A stretch of 46,336 bases of DNA from Craterilacuibacter sinensis (lineage in GTDB: Bacteria > Pseudomonadota > Gammaproteobacteria > Burkholderiales > Chromobacteriaceae): assembly GCF_009831765.1 (NCBI RefSeq), contig NZ_WSSB01000017.1:1-46336 (forward strand), given 5' to 3'. How positions within the stretch are numbered: position 1 is the stretch's first letter; the number at the start of each line of letters is the position of its first letter. The notes below the pieces were generated by a model, which did not search any database, was not told the origin of the DNA, and worked only from the letters and a program-made list of their open reading frames with translations. Shown piece after piece: positions 35,290 to 41,228 of the stretch. Position numbers and translations under genes: made by a program.

Positions 35290-35325
35290 ATACACTAATA
35301 ACAAAAGTGTATATATGCCATACAC
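35290..35325. promoter_or_regulatory. Overlapping inverted repeats ATACACT/AGTGTAT/ATACAC
   Basis: Half-sites ATACACT (35290-35296), AGTGTAT (35306-35312) and ATACAC (35320-35325) form two overlapping dyads in AT-rich DNA. They are probable binding sites for an element regulator or an excisionase. Confidence 0.45.
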
Positions 35326-35393
35326 ATATATAGCGATGCCACGTCCATTTGCCACAGCGACACAACAAACCACCCGTACGTCAAAAATCAGGC

Positions 35394-35484
35394 GGTGACA
35401 GCGGTGACGCAGTGACATTGTTGTTTTTAAAGGATTTTTAGACAGTGACAAAATCGGGTGTCACTGCCTGATAGGCGGTGACAG
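35394..35484. other. Iteron cluster with AT-rich stretch: candidate replication origin
   Basis: Six copies of a GTGAC core lie here: GGTGACAG (35394-35401), GGTGACG (35403-35409), AGTGACA (35411-35417), AGTGACA (35444-35450), inverted TGTCACT (35459-35465) and GGTGACAG (35477-35484). The first three are 8-9 bp apart. A T-rich stretch (35418-35441) lies between them. P4 alpha protein binds the iteron GGTGAACAG as I recall it, which differs by one base, and this element carries its own primase-helicase. Function is inferred. Confidence 0.5.
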
Positions 35485-35597
35485 GGCAAAAAACGGCAAA
35501 ATCAGTGCCATTTTGCGCGCACATAGAAACCCGAAATGAAGCGCCCGGAATGCTAAGGCAGGCCAAAAACACGCGCCAACGCGCTTGCCCGGCAAAG

Positions 35598-35620
35598 ATA
35601 CCCCCAAAGGAGATACCCCC
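35598..35620. promoter_or_regulatory. Two ATACCCCC sites directly before the integrase start
   Basis: ATACCCCC at 35598-35605 and 35613-35620 is the inverse of the sites at 35198-35217. The second ends at the base before the integrase ATG and the two flank its Shine-Dalgarno (GGAG 35609-35612), so integrase bound here could repress its own expression. Confidence 0.55.
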
Positions 35621-36859
35621 ATGCCACTGACAGATAACGGCTGCAAAAATGCCATGCCAGACCCCGACGGCAAGATTCGCAAAATGTCGGATGCCTTGGG
35701 GCTTTCGCTTTGGGTCATGCCTACCGGGCGCAAATACTGGCGCATGAAGTACAGGCACTCAGGAAAAGAAAAATTGCTGGCCATTGGCGTGTACCCAGAA
35801 ACCAGCCTAAAAGCGGCAAGAGAGAAGCGAGACGAAGCCCGCCTGCTGTTAGCAGAAGGAACCGACCCCGGAGCCAAGCGCAAAGAAGAAAAAATAACGG
35901 CCCGCATTGCTGCCGTTAATACCTTTGAGGCCATCGCCCGCGAATGGCACGATAAAGAAAGCCACGAATGGCACCCGGCACACGCTGCTAATGTGATTGC
36001 GGCAATGGAGCGGCATATTTTCCCAGCCATCGGAGCGCGGCCCGTGTCGGAAATAAAACCGCTGGAGCTACTGGAGGTGCTGCGACGGGTAGAGAGCGCC
36101 GGCAATATCGACACGATGAAGCGATTACGGCAACGCTGTTCCGGCGTATTTCGGCTAGCTATTTTGACCGGACGTTGTGACAGTGATCCCGCCGCGCCGC
36201 TAGTTGGGGCACTCAAGACCCAGCAATCCGAGCCACGCAAGGCGCTAAAACGTGAAGACATTCCCGAATTTCTGGCCGCACTAGATCGGTATGACGGAAC
36301 CCGGCAAACCAAGCTCATGATGGAAATGATGCTGCTAACCTTCACCCGAGTGGGTGAAATGGCCGCCGCTCGCTGGTCTGAAATTAACTTTGATGCTGCG
36401 CTATGGACCATCCCGCCCGAGCATCGCAAGCTGACAGAAAAAGCAAAGAAGACCGCGCCGCCGCACCTTGTCCCACTGGCCCCGCGCGCGCTGGAAGTGT
36501 TGCGCGAGCTTTCCCAGATCAGCGGCAACCGTGAGCACATTTTCCCCAACAGAAACGAACCATCCCGCCCCATGTCGCCAGAAACCTTGCGCCGCGCCTT
36601 GCACCGCATGGGCTACAAGGGGAAAGCGGATATACACGGTTTCAGGTCTACCGCTTCAACCATATTGAACGAGAGCGGTTTTAATCCTGATGCAATAGAA
36701 AGACAGCTTGCCCACGCTGAAAAAAACGAAGTCCGGGCCGTGTACAACCGCGCCGAATACATGGATGAACGCCGCGCCATGATGACATGGTGGGCGGCAT
36801 ATGTAGCCGGCCAAGGCGAAGGCGGCAAGGTGATACCGTTCCCATCTAGGGCGGCATGA
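35621..36859 (+). CDS. int: P4-type tyrosine recombinase/integrase
   Basis: This 412-aa site-specific recombinase has an N-terminal DUF4102-type arm-binding domain (residues ~1-90), a SAM-like core-binding region (about 105-200) and the catalytic domain with R243 (TFTRVGEM), H339 and R342 (HGFRSTAS), H365 (LAHAEKN) and nucleophile Y375 (AVYNRAEY). The ATG at 35621 follows GGAG; the frame upstream lacks support. The target is the adjacent tRNA-Arg. The 3' end runs straight into the ~100-bp repeats. Confidence 0.95.
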   Translation: MPLTDNGCKNAMPDPDGKIRKMSDALGLSLWVMPTGRKYWRMKYRHSGKEKLLAIGVYPETSLKAAREKRDEARLLLAEGTDPGAKRKEEKITARIAAVNTFEAIAREWHDKESHEWHPAHAANVIAAMERHIFPAIGARPVSEIKPLELLEVLRRVESAGNIDTMKRLRQRCSGVFRLAILTGRCDSDPAAPLVGALKTQQSEPRKALKREDIPEFLAALDRYDGTRQTKLMMEMMLLTFTRVGEMAAARWSEINFDAALWTIPPEHRKLTEKAKKTAPPHLVPLAPRALEVLRELSQISGNREHIFPNRNEPSRPMSPETLRRALHRMGYKGKADIHGFRSTASTILNESGFNPDAIERQLAHAEKNEVRAVYNRAEYMDERRAMMTWWAAYVAGQGEGGKVIPFPSRAA

Positions 36860-37137
36860 AAGACCACAGCCAGATCACCAGCCAGTGCCCCACACGTCCA
36901 GCCCCGGCCACCGGCAAGCGCCTTACCCTTGCCCGAGCCGGTGACACCCAAGGCCATGACTAGATCACCGACCACTAACCCGCACACCCCAGCACCGACC
37001 ACGCCGGGCATCGGCAAGAACCTTGCCCATGCCCGAGCGGGTGACGCCAAAGGCCCCGGCCAGACCCACCAGCCAGTACCCACACACCACACCACAGCAC
37101 CAGCCACGCCGGCCACCGGCAAGCGCCTTGCCCACGC
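36860..37137 (+). repeat. Left block of ~100-bp C-rich repeats (one partial and two full units)
   Basis: Units begin at about 36860 (5' truncated, directly after the int stop), 36941 and 37041; the last two are exactly 100 bp apart. Each unit runs from GTGACRCCMAAGGCC through an ACCACGCC/CCACCGGCAAG segment to CCTTGCCCAYGC. The plus strand is rich in C and A and poor in T. The third unit ends near 37137. They match the array at 44651-46336 in the same orientation. No gene is seen here; the open frames are by-products of the composition. Confidence 0.85.
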
Positions 37138-37219
37138 AAAGACCCTATACCTGCAAGACGTACTACACCACGAACGCCGCCGCGATAGGTGTAATCCCCT
37201 TAGCCTAACGGCAATTTGA

Positions 37220-37320
37220 TACAATTCTCTAACCACCCCTAGCCCGACGGGGCGAACGCGGGAAGCCTTCACTCGCTGGGGTGGCCTTCTCCATGATGGC
37301 GTCACGTGAAGGCGTGATTT
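37220..37320 (+). ncRNA. Structured leader upstream of the orphan cargo gene
   Basis: A TACAAT -10-like element (37220-37225) precedes sequence with several pairings: CCACCCC (37233-37239) with GGGGTGG (37278-37284), a CCC/GGG hairpin inside, and GCCTTCAC (37265-37272) with GTGAAGGC (37306-37313). The two long pairings overlap in the linear order, so alternative folds are possible. It fills the space between the repeats and the ATG at 37323. No known riboswitch class is recognised. Confidence 0.4.
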
Positions 37321-37322
37321 AG

Positions 37323-38201
37323 ATGAAAATAATCCTCCCAACAAGCAGGCCGGAATATCTACCTGTTGCGCTATGGGAATGCTACTTGTCAGATGCACAG
37401 CATTCACAAGAACCGACGCTAACATATTGCCAACGGCTGCTATTTGGGCCATATGCGCAAGACATGTTCATGTCAATGCAATCCAAAAACGGCGGCATAG
37501 CCAAATTATGGACAAATAGTGAGTGGAAAGACTGGTTGCTATTTGCTTCGACTACAGCAACCCGTGTTGCAGAAAAAGACTATGCGGAAATTCTGAGGCG
37601 TAGAAAGTTGGTATTGGATGCCATCAAAGATATGGCAGGCAATCTACTTTCCATGATGGATGAAGCTATGGATTTGATGATGGCTGATGGAGTGGCCATG
37701 CCTGACCGTGCGGTGGGTATGGATAAGAACTCGCCCCCTCAAGAAAGAGCCCTATTCAATGAGGTTAGAGAACTGTTCTTTGATGTTCAGTATGAACAAA
37801 ATTTACCTGTAGCGGAGTGGTTAATCTCTCGGGACCGGCGCTTATCCAAAGTCGTGAACAATGAGCCTAGGCTGCGCTATGTCACAACATTTTTAGAGTG
37901 CACCAAGGGGTGTACTGTCAAAGTCTCTGATCGTGTAATGGCTTATCAGTGTGCCGCACTTTATGGGTTATCCGATCAATCTGGAGATGAATTAGACAAA
38001 TTATTGCAAAGCATTACCAAGGCTAGACGGGCACACGAAAAGCGCATGAAAGAACCATCGTATTGCTTAGTTTACTTCGGCCCACCAGAGGAAGGGCCAC
38101 CAATAAGGCACTACGTGCCTTTCAGCGGTTACGCGGCGTTTTCTTACTGGATGATTAATTTCGTTAAGCGCAACAGGGGGAAGTCTGCGAGGCAAAAATA
38201 A
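37323..38201 (+). CDS. Orphan 292-aa cargo protein, unknown function
   Basis: The gene has visibly lower GC and different codon use than its neighbours, which suggests recent transfer. The protein is soluble with no signal peptide or transmembrane segment. Notable parts are LPVALWECYLSDAQHSQEP at the N-terminus, an acidic helical middle (DAIKDMAGNLLSMMDEAMDLMM, split by Met), and an aromatic, basic C-terminus. I recognise no domain. It lies between integrase and the HTH/primase genes, a place where satellites often carry anti-phage or other accessory genes. A defence role is a guess. Confidence 0.75.
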   Translation: MKIILPTSRPEYLPVALWECYLSDAQHSQEPTLTYCQRLLFGPYAQDMFMSMQSKNGGIAKLWTNSEWKDWLLFASTTATRVAEKDYAEILRRRKLVLDAIKDMAGNLLSMMDEAMDLMMADGVAMPDRAVGMDKNSPPQERALFNEVRELFFDVQYEQNLPVAEWLISRDRRLSKVVNNEPRLRYVTTFLECTKGCTVKVSDRVMAYQCAALYGLSDQSGDELDKLLQSITKARRAHEKRMKEPSYCLVYFGPPEEGPPIRHYVPFSGYAAFSYWMINFVKRNRGKSARQK

Positions 38202-38283
38202 CAGGCTCCATTACCCCTAGTAGTGAAGCACTAAGAATTACACCGCTTTTTATCCATCCATTCTAAACAGCTACATGAATAAA

Positions 38284-38338
38284 CATACGTCCTGCCGCAC
38301 TGCTTGGTGCTGTAGCCACCTTACACGGAGGACGTATG
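38284..38338 (+). promoter_or_regulatory. 10-bp inverted repeat that can sequester the RBS and start codon of the HTH gene
   Basis: CATACGTCCT (38284-38293) pairs perfectly with AGGACGTATG (38329-38338), which contains most of the Shine-Dalgarno and the ATG of the downstream gene. An inner GCAC/GTGC hairpin lies between. In RNA this would close the start site; in DNA it could be an operator of the encoded HTH protein. Confidence 0.6.
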
Positions 38339-38545
38339 CAAACATCAAAAGACAAATATACCCGAGCCGAGGCTGCCGCCTACTTGGGTCGCTCCATTCA
38401 CACCCTGCATGACTGGGCCTGCACTGGCCGTTATGGCCTGCGCTTTTACCGTGTCGGGCGTAAGTGCGTTTACCTGAAATCTGATCTTGATGCCTTCATG
38501 GCCGCCCGTACTGCTGGCACCACGCGCACGGAGGCCGGGCAATGA
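38336..38545 (+). CDS. Small helix-turn-helix protein, excisionase/HTH_17 type
   Basis: The 69-aa protein has YTRAEAAAYLGRSIHTLHDWACTG, a MerR-like/HTH_17 recognition helix, followed by a wing (RFYRVGRKCVYLKSDLDAFM). Such proteins are excisionases or early regulators in integrative elements. The Shine-Dalgarno and start codon lie in the right arm of a perfect inverted repeat. It overlaps the next gene by 4 bp (ATGA). Confidence 0.85.
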   Translation: MQTSKDKYTRAEAAAYLGRSIHTLHDWACTGRYGLRFYRVGRKCVYLKSDLDAFMAARTAGTTRTEAGQ

Positions 38546-38745
38546 CTCAAGCTGCTTTCTTTATGCGCCTGCCGGATGTGATGGCACGAACTGGCCTGTC
38601 AAAAACCACCATTTACGCACTGATTAAAACCGCCACATTTCCGGCACCAGTTCCGCTTGGGGCGCGGGCCGTTGGCTGGGTATCCACCGAAATTGATGGC
38701 TGGATGGCTGACCGTCTGAAAGCTGCCGGGCGAAAGGTGGCGTGA
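38542..38745 (+). CDS. alpA: AlpA-family transcriptional regulator
   Basis: The 67-aa protein has the AlpA pattern: RLPDVMARTGLSKTTIYALIKTATFPAPVPLG then VGWVSTEIDGWMADRL. AlpA proteins activate integrase/excision or early genes in P4-like elements. It follows another small HTH gene with a 4-bp overlap, and the two may act as a pair. Confidence 0.9.
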   Translation: MTQAAFFMRLPDVMARTGLSKTTIYALIKTATFPAPVPLGARAVGWVSTEIDGWMADRLKAAGRKVA

Positions 38746-38990
38746 TGGATTACCGCATTTTTTATCAGCGCCCGACATGGGCACATAGCGGTTATTGCCC
38801 CGGTTGCGATCAACCCGCCCTGATTCATTGGAATATTGATGTGGGCCTGCGTGATGATATTAAAACGTCAGGCCGGCACCGGGGGGCCGGTGTGTGCCAG
38901 CACTGCCACCAGCGCGCCAATGAAGATGACTTTGCCGCTGCTGAACTAGCCAAAAAGGTATGGATACATCAAGGAAGGATGGCCGCATGA
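38745..38990 (+). CDS. Small Cys/His-rich protein, probable zinc-binding
   Basis: The 81-aa protein has CPGC near residue 18 and CQHCHQRA near residue 51, two CxxC pairs that could form a zinc ribbon. The ATG at 38745 overlaps the preceding TGA, and AAGGTGG lies upstream. I know no function; similar small proteins occur in satellite operons. Confidence 0.7.
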   Translation: MDYRIFYQRPTWAHSGYCPGCDQPALIHWNIDVGLRDDIKTSGRHRGAGVCQHCHQRANEDDFAAAELAKKVWIHQGRMAA

Positions 38991-39232
38991 AGCACAAGCC
39001 AGAAAGCCAACGCCATCCCGCACGACAACACCCCTGCCATCATTGCCCGATATGTGGCGAACTACGCCCCTTGCCTTGCAGCCTGACCCTTGCCACGCCG
39101 GCCAGCGGCCACACAGTTGACGTGTGCGCCGTGTGCTTTGATGCAGCCCAAGCCAGCACGGCTTACCGCACCAGCGCCGGCCATCTCATTGCCCAGCGCC
39201 AGCACCATGAAAGGGCGCGCCATGTCCATTGA
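38987..39232 (+). CDS. Small protein with several CxxC motifs
   Basis: The 81-aa protein has CHHCPICGE near residue 15 and CAVCFDAAQ near residue 48, again suggesting zinc binding. The ATG at 38987 overlaps the upstream TGA (ATGA), and AAGGAAGG precedes it. An in-frame upstream ATG at 38960 is less likely. Function unknown. Confidence 0.65.
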   Translation: MKHKPESQRHPARQHPCHHCPICGELRPLPCSLTLATPASGHTVDVCAVCFDAAQASTAYRTSAGHLIAQRQHHERARHVH

Positions 39233-39416
39233 CCAGACAAACCTTGCCCTGCAAAAGGAAACGGCCCCATGTGCGCAAACACATAGAGCCGACAAGCAAA
39301 ACTACCTGAATCGAAAGAATATCATGTTTTTTCAAACTGTTGCCGGCATTTTGGCGTATCGCCGCTGGCTATTGGGTATGGCTTTGGCGCTGATTACTGG
39401 GGATGTCATGCCATGA
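39222..39416 (+). CDS. Small protein with one C-terminal membrane segment
   Basis: The 64-aa frame starts at ATG 39222, seven nt after AAGGG, overlaps the preceding gene by 11 bp and the KilA-N gene by 4 bp. After a polar N-terminus comes a hydrophobic stretch (FFQTVAGILAYRRWLLGMA and LALITG), likely one membrane helix. The chain of overlaps supports it as a real gene. Function unknown. Confidence 0.5.
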   Translation: MSIDQTNLALQKETAPCAQTHRADKQNYLNRKNIMFFQTVAGILAYRRWLLGMALALITGDVMP

Positions 39417-40090
39417 CCAAAATCATCAAGGCCGAATTCAACGGCACCGCCATGCAATTCAATGCCGATGGTTGGATCAATGCCACACTTGCGGCTGAAA
39501 AATACGGCAAGCGTGTTGATCACTGGCTGGCAAATCAGGAAACCACCGAATACATTTCCGCACTTGGAGAGGCACTAAATACCCGGAATTCCGGTGATTT
39601 AATCTACACGCGAAAAGGTCGGAGCGGCGGAACATGGCTGCATCCCAAGCTGGCAGTTATGTTCGCCCGCTGGCTGAATGTACGCTTCGCCATCTGGTGC
39701 GATGAGCAAGTAGAAGCCCTGATCCGTGGCAATGCCGGCCCCGATAGTTGGCAGGCGGCCAGACATGATGCCGGGGCACGCTTCCGGGGCGTATGCGATC
39801 TGGTGAAGCTGGTACGTATGGCCGATGGTAAGGATGTGGCCCAGCACCACTACGCCAACGAGGCACGGCTTATCAATTTGGCGCTCACGGGTAGCATTGC
39901 CAAGGTAGACCGCAACGCCCTGAATAAACCCGAGCTGCGCTTATTGGAACTGGTCGAGGCACAAGACATGGTATTGCTTGGCCGTGGCGTACCCTACGAA
40001 GAACGCAAGCGCGCCCTGATGGTGTTTGCCAACGAACAGCGCCAGCGCCTCGCCCTACCGGCCAATGATGCAGGGAGGGCTTCAGCATGA
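39413..40090 (+). CDS. KilA-N domain protein
   Basis: The 225-aa protein has an N-terminal KilA-N DNA-binding domain (about 10-100): MQFNADGWINATLAAEKYGKR, a TRKGRSGGTWLHPKLAVMFARW core and VRFAIWCDEQVEALI. The C-terminal half is helical and unassigned. KilA-N proteins are frequent in phages and satellites as regulators or antirepressor-like factors. Translation is coupled on both sides by 4-bp overlaps. Confidence 0.9.
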   Translation: MTKIIKAEFNGTAMQFNADGWINATLAAEKYGKRVDHWLANQETTEYISALGEALNTRNSGDLIYTRKGRSGGTWLHPKLAVMFARWLNVRFAIWCDEQVEALIRGNAGPDSWQAARHDAGARFRGVCDLVKLVRMADGKDVAQHHYANEARLINLALTGSIAKVDRNALNKPELRLLELVEAQDMVLLGRGVPYEERKRALMVFANEQRQRLALPANDAGRASA

Positions 40091-40539
40091 CAGCCTTGAC
40101 CACGCGCCACGACATAGCACACAATGCCCACGTGCTGCACATCAGCACCGGCTTTGACAGGCTGAACATCTTGGCGGATAGCCGCCATGCGGCATTTTTT
40201 ACGTCCGTCCATCACGCCACCCGTGCGCCTTCTATGGCGGGCCGTGGCGGGGAGCCTTCGGGCTGCCGGTTCCAAGATGCCGGTCTGTCAACCCTGCCAC
40301 GCGCTCGCCACCCCCGTTTGACAGCGGGAGCGAGCCTAACGCTCATCTTGGAGGCCACCATGCCTAGCATCGCCCTGCGCGCGTTCCGCGCCGTTTTCCC
40401 GCTATTCGCCTATCCCGTTGCCACCGTTGCCCATGAGGCCGAAGCCCGCGCACTGGCTGCACTATTGGTTGCCCAAGGCAAACGCGCCACGATTCAGCGC
40501 GCCGAACAAGGCTTTACCGTGTCGGAGGTGGCAGCATGA
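40087..40539 (+). CDS. Ash/Icd-like protein with an internal start
   Basis: The 150-aa frame contains the P4-satellite Ash signature around residues 45-70 (HATRAPSMAGRGGEPSGCR). Such frames are annotated as Ash or host-division-inhibitor Icd-like, and they overlie the immunity RNA region of P4-like elements. An internal ATG at 40360 has a good GGAGG Shine-Dalgarno and would give a 59-aa protein (MPSIALRAFRAVFPLFAYPV...). The real product may be this short form, with the first 90 codons a structured leader. Confidence 0.65.
   Translation: MTALTTRHDIAHNAHVLHISTGFDRLNILADSRHAAFFTSVHHATRAPSMAGRGGEPSGCRFQDAGLSTLPRARHPRLTAGASLTLILEATMPSIALRAFRAVFPLFAYPVATVAHEAEARALAALLVAQGKRATIQRAEQGFTVSEVAA
40199..40360 (+). 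ncRNA. Structured region resembling the P4-type immunity (CI-like) RNA locus
   Basis: Within the Ash frame, CTGTCAA (40285-40291) pairs with TTGACAG (40318-40324), and GCTCGC (40303-40308) pairs with GCGAGC (40330-40335), with CCCG/CGGG stacked inside. The sequence GGGGAGCCTTCGGGCT (about 40249-40264) is, as I recall, a common DNA motif of Ash/Icd regions. P4 controls lysogeny by a small RNA made from such a leader upstream of the alpha gene. The position before the primase fits, but the RNA itself is inferred. Confidence 0.45.
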
Positions 40540-40898
40540 AAACCGATATGCACACCGCTTCCAGCCTTCCATTGCTGGCTGAATATCACGCCACCCTGCA
40601 ACAGCACACCGGCTTTTATGACGAACCGTCCATAGACGCCAAAAAGGCATCCTTCTTGGAGAGTCACGCCGGCATGGTGGCAAATGATTGCGCCGACACC
40701 ATCGAACTGCTGGCACGGCTGGTGGCATTTCGGGACCCGCTTGCCGGTGATGATAAGGAAATCATCGACCACATGGCCGGGGCGCTTCGCCTTGTCGGGT
40801 CTGCGCTCAGGCTCGCCAATGACATGGAACGCACAGCAGGCCAAGCCCGCCGGCACCACGAAACCACAGCCCGCCAGCCGGCGCTGACCAAGGAATAG
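40536..40898 (+). CDS. Hypothetical satellite protein, 120 aa
   Basis: The protein is soluble and helical with no recognised domain. The middle part (HAGMVANDCADTIELLARLVAFRDPLAGDDKE) is acidic and the C-terminal end is basic. It overlaps the Ash-like frame by 4 bp (ATGA) and lies 3 bp before the next gene, so it is part of the primase operon. Confidence 0.7.
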   Translation: MKTDMHTASSLPLLAEYHATLQQHTGFYDEPSIDAKKASFLESHAGMVANDCADTIELLARLVAFRDPLAGDDKEIIDHMAGALRLVGSALRLANDMERTAGQARRHHETTARQPALTKE

Positions 40899-40901
40899 AC
40901 C

Positions 40902-41228
40902 ATGCATAAAAACGAAATCGCCTTTGCTGGCGAGGCCATCGGCTTGCCTGAAATCAGCCAAAACGCCCTGCAACTGGCTGAACGTGACGGCCTGATGGCT
41001 GCCTTGCGGCTGTTGCATGTGATGCGCTGGCACTTGGAGGGGCACGAACACCAAGCCCATGGCCACGAAGCCGCCACGACCTTTGCAGAGAGCTTTTTTA
41101 GCGTGTTCGATACGCTACCGGTTGACCCGTTGGCCATTACAAAAGGCCGATCTATCGCTGTGCTGATTGCATCGCTGGTCGAGCACTGCCCCGCCATGAT
41201 TGATGATTTGGAAAGGGGAATGGCATGA
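40902..41228 (+). CDS. Hypothetical satellite protein, 108 aa, His-rich centre
   Basis: The protein has the cluster HLEGHEHQAHGHEA near residues 44-57, which could bind metal, between helical segments. No family is recognised. It overlaps the primase gene by 4 bp (ATGA), so its translation is probably coupled to that of the replication protein. Confidence 0.7.
   Translation: MHKNEIAFAGEAIGLPEISQNALQLAERDGLMAALRLLHVMRWHLEGHEHQAHGHEAATTFAESFFSVFDTLPVDPLAITKGRSIAVLIASLVEHCPAMIDDLERGMA

Noticed and set aside
36613-37452. 279-aa minus-strand frame across the int end, left repeats and orphan gene start
   Set aside because: It overlaps the certain integrase gene and repeat DNA and contains no recognisable domain.
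38202-38283. Terminator after the orphan cargo gene
   Set aside because: A CTTTTTATCC tract exists, but no stable stem precedes it.
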